Made by a program: the position numbers and the translations under genes. From Chlorops oryzae (Eukaryota > Arthropoda > Insecta > Diptera > Chloropidae), in the NCBI GenBank assembly GCA_020466095.1, contig CM035808.1, forward strand, positions 22,317,296 to 22,381,295: 64,000 bases of DNA. Direction: 5' to 3'. Within the stretch, counting starts at the first letter, position 1. Every line of letters begins with the position of its first letter. The notes under the pieces were generated by a model. That model was given only the letters and a program-made list of their open reading frames with translations. It was not told the DNA's origin and ran no database searches. Shown here piece after piece: positions 36,843-47,764 of the stretch.

Positions 36843-38167
36843 TACTAATAGAAAAAGTTAAAATAATAAGTAAAAATTCAAAAAGACCCTAATTTGGTTC
36901 TGTAAAGAACCCAAAAAAAGTCTTTTCTAATAGACTGCCAGTACCATCGCATGGTTTGTGTACAATAAAACTCATAAGCCAGCAGTGGTTAACCATAGCA
37001 ACAAGATATAAAATAATGTCTCCAGCTGTATACCTTGTTGGGGACAAGCAACAAACAAAATCTGCAAGCAATCAAGACTCATAAAATTCAAATTACAAAA
37101 TGTGTAAGCCACAAAACCAAATAACAAAATGAGACAACAACGGCGACGACAACAACAGCAACAACAAATTTAGCCACAAATAAACTGAGCAGACAACGTG
37201 GAGTATGTAAAACTGCAACAGAATGTGAACACCATGTGCACATACAGCAGATGAAAAAAGCACACACAAAGCTACGATACTTTTAGATGGACGGACAGAG
37301 CTAAAAAAGACCAGCTTGAGAGAGCTAGCGAACTGGCATGAAGCGCTGCCAGGACAGATGATAAACGAAATATAGGTACACATTGTACATATAAATATTT
37401 AAATATAAATTTTTATACAGATATACATTACAAGACGTCAAGACGATATGAACACGAGCGACGAGACGAGTATTCGTCTACACACGTAAGCAAGCAAGTA
37501 AGTACGTATGTAAGTATCAGCGACAACAAAGAAATGCAATATACGGTGTTGCTGCTGCCATTGCTGGCGTTGATAATGCTGGTGCCTAAATGCACTTCTT
37601 GTTTTTTTTTAGAGACATACCCACCAAGTACCTATGTATGAGCTGGAAGGAGAAGAACTTCAAACACGGCGAATTATTATGTTTGAAAGCAACAAACTGA
37701 TATTCTGCCATCACAAGTCCACATGTCAAGTCCATGCAAACGAAAGGAAAAAGATTTTCGAATAATTAAATCAACAGAAAAGAAAAGTAAACAAAAACAA
37801 AAAAAAAGAAGAAAAATTAAGCCTTCTGTACTACGCAAAAATTCTCAAGTCCGAATATCATTTTCACATTATTGTGCACGTATGTATGTAAGTCTTTGTG
37901 TGCGTGTGAATGTTTGCATGTGAATTTGTATGCAGCATGGCGTTCCAACGTAGTCTCTTTTAAATATTTAACAGGTAAATTTACATTGGATTATATTCAA
38001 AGGAAATGTATTGATATTTTCATGCAAACCAGATATTATTTTACTATGTGCACACGAGCAGTTGAGCAAAGCACGAAACCCAAGAGAATTCGACGAAATA
38101 TAAGTACATAGGAATGTACTGATACATAAATTAAATGTACTTTATGGATTTCATATATTATATGTAT
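36843..38167. other. Intergenic, no gene seen
   Basis: CAA-type runs at 37.14-37.17 kb and ACGTA-type repeats at 37.48-37.52 kb. No coding frame is supported. Confidence 0.4.
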
Positions 38168-38376
38168 TTCTCTTTCTGTATCTCTCTTTCTCTCTCTCTC
38201 TTTCTTTCTCTCTATCTCTCTCTCTTTCTCTCTCTCTCTATCTCTCTCTCTCTCTTTCTCTCTCTGTCTTTCTCACTCTCTCTATCTCTGTCTCTCTATT
38301 TCTCTTTCTTTCTCTCTATCTCTCTGTCTCTATCTCTCTCTCTCTCTGTCTCTATCTCTCTCTCTCTCTGTCTCTG

Positions 38377-38426
<50 letters not shown>

Positions 38427-38816
38427 TGTCTCTCTCTCTGTCTCTCTCTCTGTCTCTCTCTGTCTCTCTCTCTGTCTCTCTCTGTCTCTCTCTGTCTCTC
38501 TCTGTCTCTCTCTGTCTCTCTCTCTGTCTCTCTCTGTCTCTCTCTGTCTCTCTCTGTCTCTCTCTGTCTCTCTCTGTCTCTCTCTGTCTCTCTCTGTCGC
38601 TCTCTATCTCCCTCTCTCTATTTCTCCCTCTCTCTTCTTCTCCCTCTCTCTTATTCTTCTCTCTCTCCTCTCTCTCTCTCTCTCCTCTTTCTCTCTCTCT
38701 CCTCTCTCTCTCTCTCCTCTCTCTCTCTCTCCTCTCTCTCTCTCCTCTTTCTCTCTCTCTCCTCTCTAACTCCTCTCTCTTTCTCTCTCCTCTCTCTCTC
38801 TCCTCTCTCTCTTTCT

Positions 38817-38851
<35 letters not shown>

Positions 38852-38927
38852 ATCTATCTCTCTCTCTTTTTCTCTCTATCTATATCTCTCTCTGTCTCTC
38901 TCTGTCTCTCTCTCTCGCTCTCTTTTC
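38168..38927 (+). repeat. 760-bp C/T microsatellite
   Basis: It is almost pure pyrimidine on the plus strand. TCTCTC tracts with TTTC and TATC variants come first, then TCTCTCTG/TC units at 38.40-38.60 kb. CTCCTCTCTCTCT units follow at 38.63-38.83 kb, and mixed units after that. The Leu/Ser-rich reading frame across it is an artefact. Confidence 0.95.
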
Positions 38928-39097
38928 AGCCTGCTGGACCGGAGAAAATCTCAGCTTAACAGAAGTGTCCGCTGAAGAGGAAACTATTATATTTGAGAAG
39001 GAATTTCGCTAGGGCATTCGCAAGAAGTGTCCGTTTAAAAGAGGATTAGCGTCGCTTAAGAGAAGTGTCGGCCAGAAGCGAGTACACTGTATACCAT
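38928..39097. mobile_element. Decayed half of a CAGTGTACTC-type MITE
   Basis: AAGTGTCCGCTGAAGAGGAA and AAGTGTCCGTTTAAAAG motifs are followed by GAGTACACTGTATA, the right end of the family. The matching left end is missing, and in its place lies the long C/T microsatellite. Confidence 0.6.
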
Positions 39098-39201
39098 ACA
39101 TCGTCTTCTAAGTTCGATTATAACTGCTTTTTTATTCTAAGTATTTGTAGAAATATTTCAATTATGAATACATTTCAAAGAAAATGATTGTATTGATTTA
39201 A

Positions 39202-39327
39202 CCCTTTAACGTATGAATGAAAAACTTTTTCCCACATCATTTTAACGATTTATACCATATATTATATTATGTACACCATTCCTTCAGTTCGTTAAACGAA
39301 CAAATTTGTTCATTATACGTTTAAGGG
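39202..39327. mobile_element. piggyBac-like MITE, 126 bp
   Basis: CCCTTTAACGTATGAATGAA and its inverse TTCATTATACGTTTAAGGG are each flanked by TTAA (39198-39201 and 39328-39331). TTAA duplications and CCC...GGG ends are the piggyBac signature. Confidence 0.8.
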
Positions 39328-39535
39328 TTAATTGAGCTACTTTTCTAAAAAAAAAAAGATTAAAAGTTAATTATAGAAGAAACCACAAGTGATATGAATC
39401 ACATCAATTGTGCACGACCAACCCTTTCGTTAGAACAAAAATCAATTGATAAAAGAAAATAAAATAAAATAAAATTTCAAAAATAATTATCAAGACAAAC
39501 ATCACAATTAGCCGCACTTTGCCTTTAAGCAACAC

Positions 39536-39758
39536 ATATGGGCATTTCCAGACAACGAACCGTTCTTGTCGCGTCCGTAGTAGTTTACGTATTTAATTGT
39601 CATTCGGATCTGCAACGAATGACTTTGATGAATGTTAAAAATTTCAATACACTTTCGTTCAGTTCATGCGGATCATTCTTTCAAGATCCGAATGGCAATT
39701 GAATACGTTTTTACTACGGACGCGACAAGAACGGTTCTTTATCTGGAAATGCCCATAT
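39536..39758. mobile_element. Foldback MITE, 223 bp
   Basis: ATATGGGCATTTCCAGA...AACCGTTCTTGTCGCGTCCG is repeated inverted (CGGACGCGACAAGAACGGTT...TCTGGAAATGCCCATAT). Arms are about 75 bases with a loop near 39620-39680. It is non-coding. Confidence 0.85.
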
Positions 39759-39863
39759 ACCTATTAAATAGATCTTTAAATAAAACAATTAAATTCGATG
39801 GAAAATTCCATAAATTAAGATAAGTCTATTTAAAATTATCATAAAGGCCTGAGATAAACAATA

Positions 39864-39960
39864 AAATGGGACCTCAAGGCTGTAGGACTTATTTCGGATG
39901 AAGCAACCGACAGAACAAAATGGAGGAACTGGTCGCGTTTTTCTGGCCGCGGGACACGTG
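39864..39960 (+). pseudogene. Second RTE-like 3' remnant
   Basis: The frame KWDLKAVGLISDEATDRTKW matches the same tail segment as the 15.6-kb copy (WDLEAVGITVEDETD). It covers only about 30 codons before similarity ends. It is a short 5'-truncated fragment of the same family. Confidence 0.6.
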
Positions 39961-40556
39961 AATGACAGACGTAAAACTTAATGTGAGCCCATATAAAGAC
40001 AGGACCTCAGAAATACTAATCTAGATTAGTTTCCCTTCTCTCAGGCCACTTCCGATTGAAATACCAGCTTCTTAAGATGCACCTAATAGGAAGACTCCGA
40101 ATGCTGACTTTGTCTGGAGAACGAAGGAACCGCATTCCGAATAATTGGCGAATGTGTTGCCCTATGCAGGCTAAGAGCAGACTCAGAGGAAACAATTCCT
40201 AAGACACGACAATTTATCTGATTATCCTCTCCCTGACAAAGACGGTGGAGGGCATATTAAAACCAACTAAGTGGTACCAATTGGCACAAAAGATCTAATT
40301 ACTTAATGGTTGCAGTGCCTCTATTAAAAAAAAAAACAAACAAAGTTTTTAGAACAATAGCTAATTTGCGAGAAAAACCCACTCTAAAAAAAATATTTTT
40401 TCAGTACAAAAAAAAAAAAAAAAACACTGCAGGCAGTCCCCGATTTGGGGGATGGAAAGTCGGGCGAATTCCCATAGCGGCACTCTGAGGATCGGCAATT
40501 TTAGATAGATGTGCAAGAACATTACACCATTAGTCCTATCATAGGGGTGGTAAATA

Positions 40557-41042
40557 CAGTGTACTCCCTCCTCTTAAGCGACACCCCTCCCCTTTTAAAC
40601 GGACACTTTTTGGGAATGCTCAAGCGATTCTCCTTCTTAAATATTTTCCACTTAAGCGGACATATTTTTCGGTCCGTTACCCAGCCGGGCCTTGTAGTTA
40701 CTAGGCACTCAGTGTTCAGAGTTGTTAATAGGCACTTGGTGCATAGCAAGTATGCAGAACCGAAGTAAGCTACCGAAGCCGAACGGCACGAAGTATATGT
40801 TGTATACAGTAATGTGCTTTAGCAACGAAAACACACGAAGTATGCCCATATACAGCCGCTATCCACTTCGAACCCAGTTATCACACCACCGCACTAGCCT
40901 AGGACAGTTTTTAACAAAAGTCCATAAGTTTTGTATATCAGCATAGTGTTGTGCACATCATACTTGGTGCTATGACAGTGATCGGGCACTTCCTGTACAC
41001 AGTTCCGGCTGGGTAGGTATAGGCTTAAGAGAGAGTACACTG
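40557..41042. mobile_element. MITE with CAGTGTACTC ends, split by a nested element
   Basis: The left end TA-CAGTGTACTCCCTCCTCTT and right end AAGAGAGAGTACACTG-TA are inverses with a TA flank. AAGCG(A/G)ACA-type motifs recur inside. The unit is split at 40677-41016 by another TIR element. The same ends and the GTGTCCGCTTAAG motif occur at 33.9 and 38.9 kb. Confidence 0.75.
40679..41014. mobile_element. TIR element with CCCAGCCGG ends, nested, without tRNA module
   Basis: The ends TACCCAGCCGG and CCGGCTGGGTA are exact inverses with TA at the border, as in the COX4-flanking elements. The 336-bp interior has AGGCACT(T/C)(G/A)GTG motifs on both sides but no A/B boxes. It sits inside the CAGTGTACTC element, so it is the younger insertion. 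Confidence 0.75.
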
Positions 41043-43414
41043 TATTGCTTTTGCCCAGAGCAACCAAAATGCTAAAGATCACAGTCGTTTTTATGGGCAT
41101 TCCGAGAAGAAACTATCTTCTAACTGTTATTACACATACATATTTAACATATTTGAGAATGACATCCTTTCCATTTTTTCTGGATTTAAATTTTATACAT
41201 ATCTCTGAAATAAAACCAAAAAAGTGATTGTGCGGATGTGACCATCACAATGGAATTACCCATCATAATTTCACAATAAAAATCGAAATTCCCCAAAATA
41301 TGATTGGTTCTCAGAACAGCAGACAAACACATAAATATATAAATATAAACATTCAAAGCTTTTCCCACATCATTTCTCTTGTTTAAGCTGAAAGCATTTC
41401 CCACTTGAAAAATTTCACACTTCCGCCTTTTCGCGATTCACAAAAAAAGAATTGTAAAAATCAAAAGAAAAAACAGGATAAATTAAAAAAAAAAAATTAA
41501 TGAAAAATTCCGCTCTGACGTACACGATCGAGCGCGCTTCTTAAAGATGCATTCTTCGAAGAACGAAAATAAAATAAAATCAAAAAAAAAAAATTGTGTA
41601 ATCAATTAGAATTTTACATCAATTTGAAAACTATTGCGAATTGCTCATGTGACGAGTCACTTTTTGCGGCGTTTAATGAACTCGGCAGAAAATAATAATA
41701 AAAAAAAAAAACATCAAATGATAAAAAAATAAAATAAAATAAAAATAATAATAAATGGCTAAACAAAAAACAAAGCGAAATCGCGATGAAAACAAAAAAG
41801 TTAAGAGCGTTCGAACGAGAGCAGATGTTCTAGTGCGAAATTAACAGCAACAACAACGCCAACAACTAAAAGAACAACAAAAGCGAATGTCTCTCGCTCT
41901 TTGTCGGTGGAAATTAAATCAAATTAAATTCAAACAGGTTCAACAACCGCAGAAAGAGCGAAAAGAGAATGCCAGACGCTTTCTGGAAGAGATGATTTCT
42001 TCTTTTTAATTTTTCTCGATGGATGATGGCAAAGCCCTGCCCCCAAAAAAAAAGAAAAAGAAAGCACGCTGAAGATCATATAGACAAGAAATACGAGTCT
42101 TTGACCGTTATCGATGAATGACCGAGCGTAGTAAGGTTGCGTTTATTTTCGCATAGAATGATTTATGCATGCGAACAGACAACGGCGATGAGGACGATGA
42201 GCATGATGACGCGAAAAGGGGAAGAGAAGGAGCAAAATGTGGACTGCTGACTGTATAAAGTTAGTGCTTCCATGTTACGGGGGTGTACGACGGATGTGTA
42301 ATGTGCGAAAATTCTTCGTTATAATTCGGTTAATGAACTTACCTTTTTACGGCGTTTGAATGTTGTGTTTACGTTTTTTCTTTCTCTCTGTCTCTTTCTC
42401 TACCTTTTTCTTAGTCTTTTGTCATTGCTCTTTCTTCCTTCGAACTGCTTCGCTGCTAAGATTCTTGCAAGGTGCAGAGCCAATACCAAAAGCAGAACAA
42501 GCTTCTGTAACGAGAATAATGTAAACAATGAGGAACTCGTAAAAATTTAATTAACTCAAAAAAAAAAAAATTTTTTTTAAATTATTTTTAAAAAATTATA
42601 AAAAAAAACAGAATTGAATAAAAAATAAACAGGCATTTAGCATTCATAATTGTTCAAGGTTTAGTTTGTGTGCAATCAATTTAATTAAATTAAACGCGGA
42701 AGCCTAGAGAAATTAACAAACCGATTGCGAATCGAATCGCGACAACGAATATGTAAACGACTGTAACAAAGAACAACTCGACACCAACTGTTGGCTTGTT
42801 TTGCTGTTTTCAGCTGTAAAAGACCAATGCGACTGACTGCTGTGACTGTGAGTCGCTGGTTTGCTGGCGGCTGGTGGCTGGTGGCTGCTTGTGCTCGCCT
42901 GCTTGCTGGCTTGCTTGGTTATTGGCGACCTGAGCAGTCACGGTGCGACAGGGTGCATATCAGTTTAGATGTATTTTGTACCACCAAACAAACAAAGAAC
43001 AGTTGCCAAGTCTGGTTAGACGACGATGGTTTGTAACATATATAAAAGTCTGGAAAAGAAAAACACAAGCTCGCGCGCAGGAGGTAATAAAAATAAAATA
43101 CTTATAAAAAAAAAAAAAATAAGAAGAAAAATAAAAATAAAAGTAAAAATGTTCAAGCAAAGAAGGAGCGACAAAAATTGCGAACGAGACACGCAAGGCG
43201 ACCAGCTGCTTTATTGCAAGGGGTAATCTACGAGAAGACATAATAAAAAGAGACTATTGAAGATTTTCTTATTATCTACTAAACATCCCAGCGATTGTGT
43301 CTTCCCTCTACACATCGGAGGAGGTGGCGTTGGATTAAGAGAAATTCCTTTCAGAAGAAGATTTCAATTCAAAATCCTGTAAGCAAAATAAACGTTTATT
43401 TGGCCCGAAGATTA
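41043..43414. other. Intergenic, A-rich, candidate minus-strand exon only
   Basis: A-runs and AATAAAAT tracts at 41.4-41.8 and 42.55-42.62 kb. GCTGGTGGCTGGTGGCTGCT-type repeats at 42.85-42.93 kb. No coding frame is convincing. Confidence 0.4.
42343..42560 (-). other. Candidate non-coding exon (minus-strand donor AAG|GTAAGT)
   Basis: The minus strand reads AAAAAG|GTAAGTTC, a near-perfect donor, with its exon on the high-coordinate side. TCAGTC-type Initiator sequences occur about 480 bases further upstream (about 42830, minus strand). It could be an alternative 5' exon of Ypel or an unrelated transcript. I see no coding sequence. Confidence 0.25.
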
Positions 43415-43947
43415 TCTTCGACACCGAAGGACGAGCAACGATTTCTCCAGTTCAACTGAACCGATTTTAATGAAACAAAGTGGATTCGACGCAGAATTGT
43501 CACCATTATCGGGTGCAGCTAAATCCTAGTTTTTTCAAATTTTTTACTCTTTTTTTTTACACTGAACTATAAAAAAATATACCCGAAATCGATGGGTCGC
43601 AATTTTGTCAAAAAAAAAAAATCGCAAAATTATTTTCGAGCTTCACGCGATAATGACATCTATAAAGATTATAACCCTTTTTTCATTTCAAACGACTTGG
43701 GGACGAGAAATCGTGGCGGCCAGCACTACTCCTTTATTTTTGGATTCTCCACTTTTATGGCCGAGAACTTTTTGAACCGCCCTCAAATAAAACACAAAAG
43801 TGTTTCTTTACTAATTTTCATTAATTCTGAACACAATAAAAGAATGAAAAAGCTCTGTTCGTTTCCTGTCAGGATTTCTTTTTGAAATTTTTGAAATGGT
43901 CCAAAAGCAGTCTCGCGAAGGAGCCAACCCCTTCAAATATTTCGTGC
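43415..43947. mobile_element. TIR element, truncated inverted copy 2
   Basis: ACGATTTCTCCAGTTCAACT, GTGGATTCGACGCAGAATTG, CGGCCAGCACTACTCC, GGCCGAGAACTTTTTGAACC and a worn end (GGAGCCAACCCCTTC) align with the minus strand of 25355-25969. The end near 43.3 kb is not recognisable. Confidence 0.65.
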
Positions 43948-46900
43948 CGAAAAACAAAAAATTCGTATGAAAATTTTGATGTTTTGAAAGGATGTTGTAA
44001 CGAACAACCTCAACCGGATGATAAATCTTTAATTTGGAACTAAAAACTAAAATTATCCCCCCTTCATAATAGCCTGAAGTACGCCCTTGCAAAGGACATC
44101 AGACACGCTCAGCTCTACTGATTGAATAAACATTCATCAATAACATTTATTGAATGATAAGAATGATAAGCTAGAATAAATGACCACAGTCGGTGCAGCC
44201 AGCCAGCCAGCAAAAAACAAAAAAAAAAAAACCAATCATCAAACCCACGAGGCAAAAAAAAATAAATGAAAAATAAAATTAAAAAACGAAGACATGCAAA
44301 AGCGAATACAAATGGAAATAAGTGCTGCGTAGATGTGAGTTCCTTTGTTGTTTTTATTTTCTTTATTTGCTTGGGTATTGCGTTTTTTCCCAATAGTCAG
44401 AGCCCATGAATGCCCCCTTGGAGTCCAAAGACTGCCGGGAGTCAAGTTATTTCTTTGTGCTGGAAACTACGTAGTATTAATTTTGTACCCTTAAATAGAA
44501 CGAACAGAAGAAGGCAACGCGTGACGAGAGAGCAAAATAGGGCATGAACCTAAAAATCTATTCAAGCTCCATCTACACAGAGAGTCATCAAGACAGTGAG
44601 AGCGCTCCATGCTGTTGCGTTAACTGAAATATCCGAGACCAGCACAACAATTTTAAACAAACAAATGAATGAAAACTTCAGCTGGCAGGGGGCGGGGCGA
44701 GGATAGAGGAGCTGTCGGTTCAAAGTATCTGAAGTACATGTATACTTAAAATGAAATAACACGACGACAGATAAACATACATACAATGTAAATTTAATCA
44801 ATGAATATTGCCATCTTGTTGAGTACCTATTCATGTACCTAGATTTTAATTATTTTTGCTCTTGAATGGAACGCATAAATTGGCTTTTCATAAAAAAATC
44901 AACAAATTAGGCAAATAAAGTTTTATCTTCGCGCGATTTATTTACATACCTCATATGAAGTACTTACTTTTGTTTTGACACCTATTTTTGTTTTGTTTAC
45001 TTATTTTCGTTTTCGATTGTCATGACTTTCTCTACTTGTTGTGGTCTCTTGCCACTATCAGTCAAGTTATCTTATCCTCTCGGGTAGGTATTAATAAACA
45101 ATTTCATGTGAAAATGTTTTTAGAATCAAAACAAATTAAAACGCTACAGGCCACATACGTACATACGTACGTACGTACAAGCACACGTACTCCAACCAAT
45201 CAATGCGTATGTATGTTTTATTCCATCTAATGGGAACACGATACCCTGCAGTAATTATAACTAGACTGAAAAGGCAAATGAATTGAACCCACTTAACTTG
45301 CTTTTCCTTTGGACCAAGTTTCGTATTTAAGATTACGACGTCGTAAGGGGAAAATAGGTTACGGCTGTGAGGCATATGGATTAGACAAAAGCAGTTTGGC
45401 CACTTGATAAGATTTCGGAGAAGTGGTCTCTTCTCATGTGGTATGTATGGATCATAACTCAGGCACGCAACCAGAATTTAGGTGTTCAAGCCGTACCATC
45501 CCTACCATCTCACGGCTTAAAAAAAATTATTTTTTTAAATGCACAAAAGGGTCCCTTTTCGGTTCTCATTGGACAGACCTACCCACCTACAAGGTCAAAG
45601 CTTGTTGACACCAAGTCCATAAAAGTGTCCTATTGCTTCAAGAGTACTTCTTGTTAACTACAACAAATAGATTCCTTAACCTCTTCCAGTAAGAACAAAG
45701 CATCACTCTTTTTTCTTTAGCTCAGCATTTTATATCTTGAAGGTCATTGTGAGCTCATTATCCACTGCCTTTATAATAATTATAAAATTTCCTTTAAACT
45801 CAGGAGCGTAAACACATTCTAAAACGTAATCGAGTCCTTATTACAATTCAGTCTTACTTCGCCTGTTCTAATCGCTTGGACACTTTCTCCTATAGCTTCA
45901 TCGCATTCTTCAAAGGTGACAAATTACTTTTTGTCATTGCTAAAGTGCCGAATTCATATACCAGACATTGTCCCCGAAAGACTTAATATCAACAACTGCC
46001 TTTCCTTGTCTTATTGCATTTACGAGCGTAGTGACCCCTTCCTGCGCCATTATAGCCCAGTAAAATTCCCTTCAACTATTGTTTCTTCTTTAGCTTCCTT
46101 TTCGTTAACCTTGTTTCTTGCACTGAACGAACAACAAAAGTCTATTTTGAGGATTCCACGTACGGGACAAATAATATTCTATGTTAAATTTTTAATTGGA
46201 TGAAAAGATTATTTAAATGCACTCATATTAGGATACTTAACAGGATATAAGGTGCCCATTTGAAAATTTTTGAGTAATTATATTAGTTTTTCTCTGTTTT
46301 TACGGGACAAAGGTATCATTTTCTGTGGAATGATGTATTTTTTGTTTTGTTGTTGGTGCTGCTGCAGTCTACGTCTCTTCTATTCTTCTATCAATTTAAT
46401 TTTTAAAACATTTAGCGAAAACAATTAATCCCTGAAAAAATGGCGGTTAAGTCTCCAAGCTTATTCCTCTGGAGAATGGATCCCCTTTTTCTTTGACAAG
46501 AACTAGGCTTTTTGCCTCTTAATCTCTCGTCGTTCGAAACCATGAATCAGCAAAAATTTTTTTAAATAACATACGGACCTATATGTATTCCGACGAATCG
46601 AATCCGTTTGGATTTTTCAAACTTTAATAAATGAAAAACAGAAAAACCCGAAAGGATTTGAAGCAAAGAAATACCTACTAGCCATGATAGTGTCTCTTTT
46701 AAACTAAACTTAGTTCCGCCACATTCAATTTTTATCCGAGCCGTCTAAATTTGAACTAGTCACTTTAGGTCCAAGTGTAGTGATTTAGTGTTTCATCTCC
46801 CTAAAGGGATTGTTTAACAAAAACCATATGATTTCAGTTTATTATTGTTGTTGTTCTTGCTCTCAGCTGTGTGTATCTATGCATTTTTCGCTCTCTATGT

Positions 46901-47514
46901 TTTGGCCTCCAACGCAATTATTTCACCCAGCAAGCAATGGCTTTATCAATCGATTGATATATTAGTATTTTTTCAGATTTTTAATCCACGCGTCATTTTA
47001 TCATGAATTAATTCTGTTTAAAGTTTTCGGAAACCATTATTCGAAAAATGTGGAACCGTATTGTTCAAAAGAAAAATGCCCCAACGCAAAAAATGCCAAA
47101 ACCTGAATAAAGTTTCACTTTAACACATGGTTGACTGGGATTTTTCTGCTGGTTTGGGTTTGTTTGGCCTTTCCTTTCGACTCTCTTCTGGCGTTCGTGA
47201 GTGCGTGCGTGAGTGTCTGTGTTGACAAGTGTGCGTTTGTGTACTTCGAATATATGCAGAGTGTTAACAGATTTTAGAATATGCAACTCTTTTGCTTTTA
47301 TAATCGTTTTCGCATTTGCTTTCTTTTCTATACTATTTTTCATGTTACACATTTAAATCGCTTTCGTAGCCATAATCTTTTCTTTCAAAATGTTATTTTG
47401 TTTAGATAGCCTTCACCTATAAATACAGTTGAAATTGCAGCAACACCAAAAACAACAAAAAAAGGACAACACAACAAAAAAAAAAACATAACAAATCAAT
47501 TGTGACGCAGTTAC
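43948..47514. other. Intergenic, one decayed MITE, no gene seen
   Basis: An ACGTACGTACGTAC run sits at 45.16 kb. Frames at 45.4-46.2 kb lack any domain. TGAGTGCGTGCGTGAGTGTC low complexity occurs at 47.2 kb. Confidence 0.4.
46578..46676. mobile_element. Palindromic MITE, degenerate copy 2
   Basis: CCTATATGTATTCCGACGAA plus TCGAATCCGTTTGG matches the left half of the 29.2-kb unit. The right half (CCCGAAAGGATTTGAAGC...AATACCTA) is worn. Confidence 0.6.
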
Positions 47515-47764
47515 CTTTAGTTAGAGATTTTCCTCTCGGTGTTCTGCTCTTCAAATTCTCAACTTTTCTGTTTATTTTCCTCTTTTTCTTTATCACAAAA
47601 ATCTTGCCCGATTTCTTTAGAAAACTTGTTTAGCCAACCAGACCAAATCAATCGAATTTTCCGTTCTTTAATATACTCACTTGTCGAACAGCTGATTTCG
47701 AATGTGTTGAGCCAAAGCAAAACAACAAACTAGAGCTGGAAAACAATCGATGCCACTATCGATA
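47515..47764 (-). promoter_or_regulatory. Candidate housekeeping-type promoter and first exon, minus strand
   Basis: The minus strand has a splice donor, AAAG|GTAACT, at 47515. Upstream of it lies AACAGCTGAT (47687-47696), which fits the E-box core-promoter motif AWCAGCTGWT described for Drosophila. A perfect DRE palindrome, TATCGATA (47757-47764), lies further upstream and is embedded in other ATCGAT copies up to about 47800. DRE plus E-box is a classic housekeeping promoter combination in flies. The nearest downstream minus-strand coding exon is Ypel, 16 kb away, so the link is inference. Confidence 0.35.

Noticed and set aside
38135..38959. 274-codon Leu/Ser-rich open frame
   Set aside because: It is the translation of a C/T microsatellite. 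Two-letter repeats lack stop codons in this frame.
40000..40270. Possible LINE coding tail (TTAAGATGCACCTAATAGG...)
   Set aside because: Every frame is broken within 40 codons and I cannot match it to a retrotransposon domain. It may belong with the RTE fragment at 39.86 kb, but that is unsupported.
43592..44092. 97- and 93-codon frames on opposite strands
   Set aside because: They overlap the truncated TIR element at 43.4-43.9 kb and resemble no protein family.
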